Of a stretch of DNA of 53,156 nt, positions 32,389 to 40,703 are shown in pieces. Positions within the stretch are counted from its first letter, which is position 1, and every line of letters starts with the position of its first letter. Source of the stretch: Bacteroidales bacterium (GTDB taxonomy: Bacteria; Bacteroidota; Bacteroidia; Bacteroidales; Muribaculaceae); contig CAAGJW010000046.1 in the NCBI GenBank assembly GCA_900770215.1, positions 1-53,156 on the forward strand, written 5' to 3'. A model generated the notes under the pieces. That model had not been told where the DNA came from. It searched no databases and saw only the letters and a program-made list of their open reading frames with translations. The position numbers and the translations under genes were made by a program.

Positions 32389-32659
32389 CTTTCACCTCCT
32401 CTCGATCGTCTTGGGTGTGGGTAGAGGTTGTGTCGCATTCTTGCTGTGCCCGTTGCTCGAGGGCTGCGCGCTCGAGCTTGCGGTACTGCCGCGAGTAGCG
32501 CAGCGACACGATGAGCGCTGCCAGGGCCACAAGCAGCCCCAGAATGGGCAGCCAGGGCGGAAGCTGGAAGTTGGAGCCTGCATAGAGCACGGCGGCAGCT
32601 ATGACAATGCACACGGCGTCGCTGATGAGGGCGCGTTTACGTAAGGTTTTGTAATCCAT
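32381..32659 (-). CDS. Small membrane protein of unknown function
   Basis: 92 aa from ATG 32659; a longer frame would extend across the promoter. Two hydrophobic helices (SDAVCIVIAAAVLYAG and WLPILGLLVALAALIVSL) are followed by a charged cytoplasmic tail rich in Glu, Gln and Asp. The stop overlaps the xth start by 8 nt. No family recognised. Confidence 0.72.
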   Translation of the reverse strand: MDYKTLRKRALISDAVCIVIAAAVLYAGSNFQLPPWLPILGLLVALAALIVSLRYSRQYRKLERAALEQRAQQECDTTSTHTQDDREEVKDA

Positions 32660-32685
32660 AATATTGATTGATAAAGATAATTGTG

Positions 32686-32693
32686 CAAATGTA
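32686..32693 (-). promoter_or_regulatory. Putative -7 promoter of the small membrane protein and xth
   Basis: Minus strand TACATTTG matches TAnnTTTG, 26 nt before the ATG at 32659. Confidence 0.5.
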
Positions 32694-32696
32694 CTA

Positions 32697-34070
32697 TTAT
32701 TTTTCGGTGATGTCAAAATGTTTCTCACATTTATCGTCGTGGGTGTAGGGATGCCACTGGGGCAGGCCTTCGCCGTTGGGGTTGCCCGTCTTGGCAAAGT
32801 TGGTCCAGTATCGCATCATGAGCTGGCTCAGCTCCCAGTCGCCCTTGCGCCAGGGGCGCCAGCTCGAGGCCAAGGTGCCAAACACGTAGCGTATTTCGGC
32901 CGTGTGTCTTGCTCCTGAGTTGCCGGGCTTCTTCATCTTGTCGCCCGGCAGGCCGCGGTCGAAGCAGTACACCCAGGTGGGGTTGCCGGCGGCGTTCTCC
33001 ATGAGGGCCCACTTGCGGGCAGCGCGGCGCATCACGGGCTGAGCCAGGTCGTTGCGGTTGTAGCCTATCATGTAGGGGATGGACAGCACATGGTTGCGGC
33101 GCGTGGCCTCGCCAAACGACTCGATGATGACGTGGCCGTCGATGGTGGGCCACACAAAGGGAATCTTGAGGTGACGACGGCTGAGCTTGAGCACCAGGTC
33201 GTTGAGCGTCATGATGGGCACGCGGCGCAGCGAGTCGATGCTTGGGCAGCGGGCATATTTCATGAGCGACTTCCCGAAGTTTTGCGACCAGCGCCGCCCC
33301 ACAGGGAAGATGATGTTGCGGTAGCCACCTCCACTTTGCATGATGGCCTTGTCGATCAATCCCTTGCACAGGGGCGACGAGACGAGGGCCTGCACGCTGC
33401 CCGCTCCGGCGCTCTCGCCGAAGAGGGTGACATTGGCCGAGTCGCCACCGAAGGCAGCAATGTTGCGCCTCACCCAGCGCAAGGCGGCAATCTGGTCCAT
33501 GAGACCGTAGTTGCCCGAGCCCGGGGTGCCCGCCTCGCGTGCCAGGTCGGGGTGGGCCATGAAGCCTGCCGTGGCCAGGCGGTAGCCCACGGTGACCAGT
33601 ATCACGCCGTGGGCCACGAGGCTGTCGCCCCAGAACTCACGCGCCGAGGCCCGGCCCGACCAAAAGGCACCGCCGTGTATCCACACCATCACCGGCAGCT
33701 GCCGGCGCTCTCCCTTGGGAATCCAGATGTTGAGATACAGGCAGTCTTCGCTCACCCTCACGTGGGCTGTGGTGTCGCGATACTCCATGGCATAGAAGTT
33801 GCCGCGTCGCGCCCACATCATGGGGTAGCACATGGGGCCCCAGTCGCTGCACAGGCGCACCGTGTCCCACGGCGTTGCAGGCTGGGGCGCCCGCCAGCGC
33901 AGCTCGCCCACGGGCGGGGCGGCATAGGGGATGCCGCGAAACACCTCGCACCCCTGGCTCGATGTCACGCTCTGCACCGGGCCGCTCTCGGTGTAGACCA
34001 CCGTCTGCCCCATGGCGGCGCTGGCAGCCGCCACGAGCATCACCAGCAATATGGCCAGGCGGGTTACCAA
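32697..34070 (-). CDS. Type B carboxylesterase
   Basis: 457 aa from a TTG at 34070. Signal peptide VTRLAILLVMLVAAASAAMG supports this start; the next ATG (34040) would leave too short a signal. Family motifs: FRGIPYAAPPVGELRW, SEDCLYLNIW, WIHGGAF, and the nucleophile elbow FGESAGAGS (Ser about 218). The C-terminus ends in a typical WTNFAKTGNPNG segment. It hydrolyses esters in the periplasm or outside; the substrate is not known. Start overlaps the DUF4250 stop by 7 nt. Confidence 0.9.
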   Translation of the reverse strand: MVTRLAILLVMLVAAASAAMGQTVVYTESGPVQSVTSSQGCEVFRGIPYAAPPVGELRWRAPQPATPWDTVRLCSDWGPMCYPMMWARRGNFYAMEYRDTTAHVRVSEDCLYLNIWIPKGERRQLPVMVWIHGGAFWSGRASAREFWGDSLVAHGVILVTVGYRLATAGFMAHPDLAREAGTPGSGNYGLMDQIAALRWVRRNIAAFGGDSANVTLFGESAGAGSVQALVSSPLCKGLIDKAIMQSGGGYRNIIFPVGRRWSQNFGKSLMKYARCPSIDSLRRVPIMTLNDLVLKLSRRHLKIPFVWPTIDGHVIIESFGEATRRNHVLSIPYMIGYNRNDLAQPVMRRAARKWALMENAAGNPTWVYCFDRGLPGDKMKKPGNSGARHTAEIRYVFGTLASSWRPWRKGDWELSQLMMRYWTNFAKTGNPNGEGLPQWHPYTHDDKCEKHFDITEK

Positions 34071-34243
34071 AACTTCTTGAGCTCGGCGTTATACTCGAAA
34101 CCGGCCGCGTTGAGCTTGCTCAAGAGCGCAGCCTTGTCGACGTTGTGCAGGTGGCAGAAGTCGTCGAGCGAGGCGCAATTGTCGCGCAGCTCGGTGTTGA
34201 CGTAGCTCAACAGTATCATCGGGTCTTGTGGTAAATTTTCCAT
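34064..34243 (-). CDS. DUF4250 domain protein
   Basis: 59 aa, found by translating the minus strand (begins MENLPQDPMILLSYVNTEL, ends AELKKFW). The length and the PxDPxxLLSxVNxxLRD-like N-terminus match the DUF4250 family of tiny cytoplasmic proteins common in Bacteroidetes and Firmicutes. Function unknown. It is the first gene of a pair: its TAA at 34064-34066 overlaps the TTG start of the carboxylesterase gene. A promoter lies at 34273-34280. Confidence 0.8.
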   Translation of the reverse strand: MENLPQDPMILLSYVNTELRDNCASLDDFCHLHNVDKAALLSKLNAAGFEYNAELKKFW

Positions 34244-34272
34244 TATCTATTTTCCTCCCTTGTTTTTGGGTG

Positions 34273-34280
34273 CAAAGATA
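34273..34280 (-). promoter_or_regulatory. Promoter of DUF4250-carboxylesterase
   Basis: Minus strand TATCTTTG with TTG 21 nt upstream, a good -33/-7 match; 29 nt to the ATG. Confidence 0.6.
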
Positions 34281-34340
34281 GTGCAAAAATTCAGCGGTGC
34301 ACAACTGTGGGTGGAGAAACAAAAAAACATGTTCACTTTA

Positions 34341-34372
34341 TTTGTGAATTTGTTGAAAGGGTACTACCTTTG
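34341..34372 (+). promoter_or_regulatory. Promoter of an unannotated transcript
   Basis: TTTG at 34341-34344, 20-nt spacer, TACCTTTG at 34365-34372: one of the best -33/-7 matches in the window, yet no protein gene starts within 300 nt. Confidence 0.65.
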
Positions 34373-34373
34373 C

Positions 34374-34640
34374 GCCTGACGGTGGTGGTTTCTGTGTTTA
34401 AAAAAGCAAGAGTCAGCACGGGTTTGTACCCCATCTGTCACCAATGTAGCTTGAGCTCGTCGCCGTGTGCAATATCTCTTGTCAGGCTACAGACGAAGTA
34501 CAACATGCAGCAAGCACGTAAAGACCCGAACCTGATTGAGCGTATCAAGAAAATAAGTCGGGTTGCCGCAGTGTTGTAGAAGAAAAAACATTGCTGTTTT
34601 GGACAATGCCGTTTCTTGCAAATGAAATTAATGCAATGAT
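34374..34640 (+). ncRNA. Candidate structured non-coding RNA or long leader
   Basis: Complementary blocks nest inside each other: GCCTGA (34374-34379) with TCAGGC (34482-34487), CAAGAG (34407-34412) with CTCTTG (34476-34481), CACGG (34417-34421) with CCGTG (34463-34467), and an inner GGGT-TTGT-ACCC hairpin as an alternative. The block starts right at a strong promoter. A 24-codon frame (begins MQQARKDPNL) follows at 34505-34579. No known RNA class recognised; the 3' end is a guess. Confidence 0.4.
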
Positions 34641-34705
34641 GCGGCTTGTTAAACATGATTTTTTCCTCCCTCCTTGTTGAAAACGAAAAAAAACGATGCT
34701 GTGCG

Positions 34706-35065
34706 ATGAGTGTAGACTTTGATGCTTTCAAGCGCGAGGTGATGAGCGTGATTGCTGCCATCCCACGGGGCAAGGTGGTGAGCTACGGCCAGATCGCCTT
34801 CTTGATAGGGCGGCCACGCCACTCCCGGCTGGTGGGGCGCGTGCTGCGCACTGCCGGCGACGGCCTACACATGCCCTGCCACCGCGTGGTCGACAGCACG
34901 GGGCGCCTGGCACCACACTGGCCGGGACAGCGGCAGCTGCTCGAGGCCGAGGGCGTGCTGTTCAAACCCAACGGCCACGTCGACATGAAGCAGTGCGGCT
35001 GGCGATTTATGGAAATTGACAGCGACGGTTTATTTTTACACACCCATGCCGATGCGCACCGATAG
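34706..35065 (+). CDS. MGMT-family protein (alkylguanine-DNA alkyltransferase C-terminal domain)
   Basis: 119 aa from ATG 34706. It consists only of the DNA-binding/active-site domain: IPRGKVVSYGQIAFLIG, GRVLRTAG, and the active-site PCHRVV with Cys58. Retaining the cysteine distinguishes it from alkyltransferase-like proteins, in which it is replaced; missing is the N-terminal Ada-type domain. It may therefore repair or flag O6-alkylguanine. The 3' end overlaps the start of the pseudouridine synthase gene. Confidence 0.85.
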   Translation: MSVDFDAFKREVMSVIAAIPRGKVVSYGQIAFLIGRPRHSRLVGRVLRTAGDGLHMPCHRVVDSTGRLAPHWPGQRQLLEAEGVLFKPNGHVDMKQCGWRFMEIDSDGLFLHTHADAHR

Positions 35066-36698
35066 ATTACACCGGTTTCACTGCGACGTGAGCGGCATCG
35101 AGCCGCCCGCGCAGTTCACGTTTCCCTTTCACTACGTGCCCCATGCGCTGGCTGTGGCGGCTGCCGGCGAGGTGATGCGCCATGTGGCCGGTTGCGACGC
35201 GTGGCGCCATGAGCTGCAAGCGGGCAAGATGCTGGGCGTGCTGGTGGTGAGCGATGCCCGGGGGCTGGGCTACCTGGCCGCCTTCTCGGGCAACCTGTGC
35301 CACAGCAACGACTGGGACTACTTTGTGCCGCCCGTCTACGACCTGTTGCAGCCCAGGGGCGAGTTCAGGCGCGGCGAGGCTGCAATCACCCACATCAATC
35401 ACGTGATCGACGGGCTCGAGCACGACGGCCAGGCTGCGGCCTGCAAGCAGCGCATCGAGGAGCTTGAGACTCAGCGCGAGCGCGACGTGGCACAGTGGAA
35501 GAGTACCATGCAGGCTTCCAAGCAGCTGCGCGACGCCTTGAGGGCCCAAGGCAGCCTCACCCCGCAGCAAGAACAGGCGCTCATAGCCGAGAGTCAGTAT
35601 CAGAAGGCCGAGCTCAAGCGCATAAAGCGCGCCAGTGAAAAGGAAATTGAGACCGTGAGAGCACGGTTCAAGGAGCACGAGGCCAGCGTGGAGCAGCTCA
35701 AGCAGCGGCGCAAGGCCATGAGCGAAGCACTGCAGGAGCGCATATTCCGCCTCTTTGTGGTCAACAACGCGCGTGGCGAGTGCAAGGACCTGGTCGATGT
35801 GTTTGCCAGCTACTATGGCACCAAAAGATTGCCGCCCGCCGGCACGGGCGAGTGCTGTGCGCCCAAGTTGTTGCAGTATGCCTACAGCCACCGCTTGCAC
35901 CCCGTGTGCATGGCCGAGTTCTGGTACGGCCGCTCGCCCGTGGGCCAGGTGCGGCACCACGGTCACTACTATCCTGCGTGCCAGAGCAAGTGCCGCCCCC
36001 TGCTACACTTCATGCTACAGGGACTCGATGTGGAGCACAACAGCCTTGCCCAGCCTGATTTGCAAGAGAAGCGCGAGGGGCTCGACATTGTCTACGACGA
36101 CCCGTGGATCATGGTTGTCGACAAGCCGGCTGGCATGCCCACAGTGCCAGGCAAGCAGTGTGCCATGTCGCTGCTCGATCGCCTCAGGCAGCTGCTGCCC
36201 CAGGCCACCGGGCCGCTCGTTGTGCACCGCCTCGACCAGATGACGTCGGGCCTCGTGGTTGTGGCCAAGACCAAGGAGGTGCACAAGTGCCTGCAAGCCC
36301 AGTTTGCCAAGCACAGCATCAAGAAGCGCTACACGGCTGTCGTGGCGGGCCAGGTGCAAGGCGAGACGGGCGTGGTCGACTTGCCGCTGCGGCCCGACGT
36401 CGACGACCGCCCGCGGCAGATGGTGGACCTGCAACACGGCAAGCGGGCTGTGACCCGCTGGAAAGTGCTCAAGCGCAGCCACGACGGCACCACGCGCATC
36501 GCCTTCTATCCCGAGACCGGGCGCACCCACCAGCTGCGGGTGCACGCCTCTCATCCCGGAGGGCTCAACGCACCCATCGTGGGCGACATGCTCTATGGCA
36601 CAGCGGCCGGGCGCATGTATCTGCATGCCGAGAGCATCACCTTTGTCCACCCTGTCACTCACAAGGCGGTCACCGTTGAGTCGAAAGCAAAATTTTGA
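35052..36698 (+). CDS. RluA-family pseudouridine synthase with large N-terminal extension
   Basis: 548 aa from ATG 35052 (35046 is two codons earlier). The first about 335 residues are an extension of the Bacteroidetes type: FTFPFHYVPH, YLAAFSG, VPPVYDLLQP, a long coiled coil (about 120-235, rich in Lys/Glu/Gln), then LLQYAYSHRL and HYYPACQSKC with paired cysteines. The C-terminal catalytic domain begins at IVYDDPWIMVVDKPAG; the active Asp is in VVHRLDQMTSG (about 393). It probably modifies uridines in rRNA or tRNA. Start overlaps the MGMT stop by 14 nt. It converges on menG with a 14-nt gap. Confidence 0.9.
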   Translation: MRTDRLHRFHCDVSGIEPPAQFTFPFHYVPHALAVAAAGEVMRHVAGCDAWRHELQAGKMLGVLVVSDARGLGYLAAFSGNLCHSNDWDYFVPPVYDLLQPRGEFRRGEAAITHINHVIDGLEHDGQAAACKQRIEELETQRERDVAQWKSTMQASKQLRDALRAQGSLTPQQEQALIAESQYQKAELKRIKRASEKEIETVRARFKEHEASVEQLKQRRKAMSEALQERIFRLFVVNNARGECKDLVDVFASYYGTKRLPPAGTGECCAPKLLQYAYSHRLHPVCMAEFWYGRSPVGQVRHHGHYYPACQSKCRPLLHFMLQGLDVEHNSLAQPDLQEKREGLDIVYDDPWIMVVDKPAGMPTVPGKQCAMSLLDRLRQLLPQATGPLVVHRLDQMTSGLVVVAKTKEVHKCLQAQFAKHSIKKRYTAVVAGQVQGETGVVDLPLRPDVDDRPRQMVDLQHGKRAVTRWKVLKRSHDGTTRIAFYPETGRTHQLRVHASHPGGLNAPIVGDMLYGTAAGRMYLHAESITFVHPVTHKAVTVESKAKF

Positions 36699-36712
36699 TG
36701 TAGTGCTGTGTG

Positions 36713-37450
36713 CTACTTCACAGCTGTGTAGATTGAGCAGGTGCCCAGCGTGAGGCGCCGCACGGCGCAGTGTACGAAGCCGGCCTGGCGCATGAGCTCG
36801 AGCATGGCCTGGCCTTGCGGCACGGCGGCAATGCTCTCGGGCAGGTAGCGATAGGCGCTCTTGTCGCCGCTCTTGAGCGAACCGAAAAACGGGATGATGT
36901 GCATGGCATAGAGGTTGTAGAAAAAGCGCACCAGCGCATTGCGGGGAGTCGACAGTTCGACCACACACAGCAGGCCGCCTGGCTGCATGACGCGGTACAT
37001 CTCCTTGTAGCCCTGGTCGATGTGTTCAAAGTTGCGCACCCCGAAGGCCACCGTCACGGCGTCGAAGGTGCCGTCGGCATAGTGCATGTGCAGGCTGTCG
37101 CCTTGCTCAAAGGCGATGTGCTCCTCCAAGTGGCGGGCCTCGACCTTGCGGCGGGCCACGTCGAGCATGCCCTGGCTCAGGTCGATGCCAGTGAGCGTGG
37201 CAGGGTGAATGGTGTCGTAGAGCTTGATGGCAAAGTCGCCTGTGCCTGTGGCCACGTCGAGGATGTGGCGCGGTCGCCCGGCGGCCACCAGCTTGCAGGC
37301 CACCTTGCGCCACCACTTGTCGATGCCCATGGTCATGGCGCGGTTCATGAAGTCGTAGGCTGGCGCGATGCTGTCGAACATTGCCTGCACCTGCTGGGTC
37401 TTGCCTTGGTTTTCGCCATAGGGCTTGATGTGCTCTACCTTGTTGTCCAT
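36713..37450 (-). CDS. menG: Demethylmenaquinone methyltransferase (MenG/UbiE)
   Basis: 245 aa from ATG 37450; the longer open frame upstream is not plausible. Class I SAM methyltransferase with FDSIAPAYDFMNRAMTMGIDKWWR, motif I LDVATGTGDFAI, GIDLSQGML and FGVRNFEH, all family signatures. It makes the last step in menaquinone synthesis, the respiratory quinone of Bacteroidetes. It lies 95 nt after purC in a phoH-purC-menG series; I recall aroE often following in related genomes, but it is absent here. Confidence 0.95.
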   Translation of the reverse strand: MDNKVEHIKPYGENQGKTQQVQAMFDSIAPAYDFMNRAMTMGIDKWWRKVACKLVAAGRPRHILDVATGTGDFAIKLYDTIHPATLTGIDLSQGMLDVARRKVEARHLEEHIAFEQGDSLHMHYADGTFDAVTVAFGVRNFEHIDQGYKEMYRVMQPGGLLCVVELSTPRNALVRFFYNLYAMHIIPFFGSLKSGDKSAYRYLPESIAAVPQGQAMLELMRQAGFVHCAVRRLTLGTCSIYTAVK

Positions 37451-37545
37451 GCTTCTATAAGTGTAGTAAAGAAATACAAAACAGCGCAACCCGCCGCATC
37501 GGCCTTGGAGCCTGTCGCGGCAAGTTGCGCAATGGGGAATGATGG

Positions 37546-38499
37546 CTATCGGGTTTTTAAGTAATTTTTCACGTTGGCCTCGATGCGGGCAGCCAGGTCG
37601 ACGCCTGCCTGGTCGTTGCGCTCGAAGTGCTGGCCGGTGATGTCCTCGTAGAGCTCGATGTAGCGCTCGGCCACCGTCTCGCAATAGGCATCGGTCATCT
37701 CGGGCACTTGCTGCCCTGGCTTGCCCATGAAGTCGTGCTCGATGAGCCACTGGCGCACAAATTCCTTGCTCAGTTGCTTCTGCGGCTCTCCCTTCTCGAG
37801 TTTTTCCTCATAGCCGTCGGCATAGAAGTAGCGCGAGGAGTCGGGCGTGTGTATCTCGTCCATCAATATCACCTTGCCATCGCGCTTGCCAAACTCATAC
37901 TTGGTGTCGACCAGTATCAGGCCCTTGCTGGCGGCCATCTCGCTGCCGCGCTTGTAGAGGGCGCGGGTGTAGCGCTCCACAGTCTCATAGTCGTCCTTGC
38001 CGATGAGGCCCTGGGCGATGATTTCCTCCTTGGAGATGTTCTCGTCGTGACCGCTGGCAGCCTTGGTCGTGGGCGTGATGATGGGCTCGGGGAAGCGCTG
38101 GTTCTCGCGCATGCCCTCGGGCAGGCGCACGCCGCACAGCTCGCGGCAGCCTTCCTTGTAGGCGCGCCAGGCACTGCCGGTGAGAATGCCGCGTATGATC
38201 ATCTCCACTGGGAAGCCCTCGCACTTGAGGCCCACGGTGACCATGGGGTCGGGTGTAGCCAGCTTCCAGTTGGGCACGATGTCGGCAGTGGCGTCGAGAA
38301 ACTGAGCGGCAATCTGGTTGAGCACCTGGCCCTTGCAGGGAATGCCCTTGGGCAGGATGACGTCGAAAGCCGAGATGCGGTCGGTAGCCACCATCACCAG
38401 GATGTCGTCGTCGATGTTGTACACGTCGCGCACTTTGCCATGATAAACACTCTTTTGACCTTCAAAATGAAAATCGGTGTGAACTAATGTGTTAGCCAT
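37546..38499 (-). CDS. purC: Phosphoribosylaminoimidazole-succinocarboxamide synthase (SAICAR synthetase)
   Basis: 317 aa. Characteristic segments: YHGKVRDVYNIDDDILVMVATDRISAFDV, CEGFPVEMIIRGILTGSAWR, FPEPIITPTTKA, ILVDTKYEFGK and DEIHTPDSSRYFYAD. It joins aspartate to CAIR in purine synthesis using ATP. Length is that of the longer, Bacteroidetes/eukaryote-like form. Preceded by phoH at 62 nt. Confidence 0.96.
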   Translation of the reverse strand: MANTLVHTDFHFEGQKSVYHGKVRDVYNIDDDILVMVATDRISAFDVILPKGIPCKGQVLNQIAAQFLDATADIVPNWKLATPDPMVTVGLKCEGFPVEMIIRGILTGSAWRAYKEGCRELCGVRLPEGMRENQRFPEPIITPTTKAASGHDENISKEEIIAQGLIGKDDYETVERYTRALYKRGSEMAASKGLILVDTKYEFGKRDGKVILMDEIHTPDSSRYFYADGYEEKLEKGEPQKQLSKEFVRQWLIEHDFMGKPGQQVPEMTDAYCETVAERYIELYEDITGQHFERNDQAGVDLAARIEANVKNYLKTR

Positions 38500-38561
38500 T
38501 TTTTTTGTTTGTTTTATTTGTTAAGTCGATGATATGCAATTTATAATGAGCGTGGCAGCGC

Positions 38562-39533
38562 CTACTGGCCGGCCGCCTCGCGGGCCTGCTGCTGCACCAG
38601 GGCCTCGTGGCGCTCATAGGCCTCGACGATGCGCTGCACCAGGGCGTGGCGCACGATGTCTTTTTTCTCAAACTCGACGATGCCTATGCCCTTCACCCGG
38701 TGCAGTATCTTGAGCGCCTGCACCAGGCCCGAGGGGGTGCTGCGAGGCAGGTCGATCTGGGTGGTGTCGCCTGTCACTATCATCTTGCTGCCCATGCCCA
38801 GGCGCGTGAGAAACATCTTGATTTGGTGGGTGGTGGTGTTCTGCGCCTCGTCGAGCACGATGATGGCGTCGTTGAGCGTGCGGCCGCGCATGAAGGCCAG
38901 AGGCGCGATCTGTATCACGTCGCCCTCCATGAGCTCACGCAGCTTGGCGCCAGGTATCATGTCCTCGAGCGCGTCGTAGAGCGGTTGCAGGTAGGGATCG
39001 ATTTTCTCCTTCATGTCGCCAGGCAGGAAGCCCAGCTTCTCGCCAGCCTCCACAGCCGGGCGCGAGAGTATGATCTTGCGCACTTCCTTGTTTTTGAGCG
39101 CCCTCACGGCCAGCGCCACGGCCAGATAGGTCTTGCCCGTGCCGGCGGGGCCGAGGGCAAAGGTGAGGTCGTTCTCCCCGAAGGTCTTCACCAGCAGCTG
39201 CTGGTTGGGCGTGCGGCCCGAGATGGGCTTGCCGTTCACGCCATACACGATCACGTCGTCCATCTTGAGCTCCTTGGGCGGCTGGCCCTTGATGGTGTCG
39301 AGTATCACATCCTCGGTGAGCTTGTTGTACTTGAGGCAATAGGCCTCCAGCTCCTTTATCTTGTGCTCGAAGCGGGCCGTCTCCTCGTCGTCGCCTATCA
39401 CGGTGATGACGCTGCCGCGGGCAGCCATGCGCAGTTTGGGAAAAAGATTGCGAATGAGTTGGATATTGGCGTTGTTCACCCCGTAGAAAACCACTGGGTC
39501 AACGCTGTCGATCAATACATGCCGTTCTATCAT
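38562..39533 (-). CDS. phoH: PhoH family protein (PhoH-like NTPase)
   Basis: 323 aa. An N-terminal KH-like segment (VNNANIQLIRNLFPKLRMAARG with GDDEETARFE) precedes the P-loop: Walker A GPAGTGKT (128-135), Walker B IIVLDEAQN, then KMIVTGDTTQIDLPR. PhoH-like proteins are RNA-linked ATPases, often near ybeY; function in this phylum is not settled. First gene of phoH-purC-menG. A -7 element TAACTTTG is just upstream. Confidence 0.94.
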   Translation of the reverse strand: MIERHVLIDSVDPVVFYGVNNANIQLIRNLFPKLRMAARGSVITVIGDDEETARFEHKIKELEAYCLKYNKLTEDVILDTIKGQPPKELKMDDVIVYGVNGKPISGRTPNQQLLVKTFGENDLTFALGPAGTGKTYLAVALAVRALKNKEVRKIILSRPAVEAGEKLGFLPGDMKEKIDPYLQPLYDALEDMIPGAKLRELMEGDVIQIAPLAFMRGRTLNDAIIVLDEAQNTTTHQIKMFLTRLGMGSKMIVTGDTTQIDLPRSTPSGLVQALKILHRVKGIGIVEFEKKDIVRHALVQRIVEAYERHEALVQQQAREAAGQ

Positions 39534-39554
39534 AGAAGATTGAAAAATCTACCG

Positions 39555-39562
39555 CAAAGTTA
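39555..39562 (-). promoter_or_regulatory. Putative promoter of phoH-purC-menG
   Basis: Minus strand TAACTTTG, 21 nt before the phoH ATG at 39533. Confidence 0.55.
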
Positions 39563-39577
39563 CAAAAAGATTATAGA

Positions 39578-40675
39578 TTACCAGTCACCGAGGGCGGCGT
39601 TTTTCGCGAGCACGCCGTGCCCCACCCAGGCCAGCGTGCCGCCCTGCGCCCCGGCACTGCCCAGGCGCTCTTGCAGCTCGCGCCGCGCCTCGGGGCTCTT
39701 CACACGGTCGATGTCGTGCATGAGCTGGTCGCGCGGTACCACGCCCTTGTCGACAAGCGGCTTGAACACCTCGATCACGTGGTTGCCTGGATTCTTGCCC
39801 ATCCAGGAGAGAAAGGGCAGCGGGTTGCGCGAGTAGAGCTGGTAGACCACGGCGGTGAAGTCGCGGCTGCCGCGGTTGCTCGGTTTGGTGGCCTGGAAGT
39901 CGAGCTTGGGCATGAGGCCGTGGCCGCTGTGCGGGTAGCGCAGCAGGTCCATCATGTCGAAGGTGGCAATCGACGGGTCGTCGGCTTCCAGCGTGCCGCG
40001 CAGCTTCACAATCTTGGCTTGCGTGAGCTCGAGAGAGCCGTCTTGCAATATCGAGTACACATAGTTGCGCTCCATGCGCCAGCGCGGCTCGGCCAGGCCG
40101 GTGGTGTCGCGGGCATCGATGCAGCTCGACACGCGGGTGAGCACGAGCTCGTTGCCGTCGGGCACCCGGCAGACAATGGAGTCGGAAAACAGACGCTCCT
40201 CGTCGGGATAGCTCCACATTCCGTTGCGCGTGGGCCCGTTGGCCACGCCCACGTCGACAGCGTCGACCACCGCGCCGGCCTCGTTGTAGCTCACCAGCTC
40301 AACGCGCTGGTCGCTGCCCAGCTTCATCACATAGGCCACCAGCACATTGCCCTGCTGCAAGGGCCTCACTCCCACGATGTAGACCTGCGCCGTGTCCTGG
40401 CCCACGCCCGTTTCGGGCACAGCCCTGAGCAGGCGCACGGCCAGCGAGTCGTCGAGCCGCACGTTGGGCTTGGGCACCGAGTCGGGACTCGAGCCCCACA
40501 AGTTAATCTGCTCGTCGGTCACAAGCGGGCGCACGTCGACACCCATGGCCTCGAGAAACGGGATGCCGTCGTCCTTGGCCTCATCGAGCGACAGCCCGCC
40601 CCCGCGGCCCCCGCAGGCAGCCAGCAGCAGGCACAGCAGCCCCGCGGCCCAGCAGCCGAACCGCCTCATTTTCAT
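39578..40675 (-). CDS. Lipoprotein of unknown function
   Basis: 365 aa from ATG 40675, chosen because AAAAGGAG lies 5 nt upstream. A start at 40690 is possible but would coincide with the predicted transcription start. Lipoprotein signal MKMRRFGCWAAGLLCLLLAAC. The mature chain has a beta-rich first half (QVYIVGVRPLQQGNVLVAYVMKLG) and a helical second half with a hydrophobic C-terminal stretch (GTLAWVGHGVLAKNAALGDW). No family recognised. It ends 44 nt before the phoH start. Confidence 0.72.
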   Translation of the reverse strand: MKMRRFGCWAAGLLCLLLAACGGRGGGLSLDEAKDDGIPFLEAMGVDVRPLVTDEQINLWGSSPDSVPKPNVRLDDSLAVRLLRAVPETGVGQDTAQVYIVGVRPLQQGNVLVAYVMKLGSDQRVELVSYNEAGAVVDAVDVGVANGPTRNGMWSYPDEERLFSDSIVCRVPDGNELVLTRVSSCIDARDTTGLAEPRWRMERNYVYSILQDGSLELTQAKIVKLRGTLEADDPSIATFDMMDLLRYPHSGHGLMPKLDFQATKPSNRGSRDFTAVVYQLYSRNPLPFLSWMGKNPGNHVIEVFKPLVDKGVVPRDQLMHDIDRVKSPEARRELQERLGSAGAQGGTLAWVGHGVLAKNAALGDW

Positions 40676-40695
40676 TCCACTCCTTTTCATATATA

Positions 40696-40703
40696 CAAAG
40701 GTA
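40696..40703 (-). promoter_or_regulatory. Putative promoter of the 39578-40675 lipoprotein
   Basis: Minus strand TACCTTTG, perfect consensus, 20 nt before the ATG at 40675. The short leader contains AAAAGGAG. Confidence 0.55.

Larger units (their letters stand above)
34244..34705. other. Long intergenic region between DUF4250 and MGMT genes
   Basis: No confident protein gene. From left to right: the minus-strand promoter of the DUF4250 gene, a good plus-strand promoter (34341-34372), a stretch with interlocking complementary segments (34374-34487), a 24-codon frame (34505-34579) and a weak hairpin of CATTG/CAATG flanked by AAGAAA/TTTCTT near 34580-34620. Confidence 0.6.

Noticed and set aside
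34274..34420. 6S RNA, SRP RNA or tmRNA at 34.4 kb
   Set aside because: The SRP tetraloop motif, tmRNA tag region and ends, and a 6S-like long open-bubble hairpin were not found, so no known class was assigned.
34307..34579. 90-codon plus-strand frame in the 34.4 kb intergenic region
   Set aside because: It runs through the promoter and the folded region; only its last 24 codons after ATG 34505 have any plausibility and those are noted with the RNA candidate.
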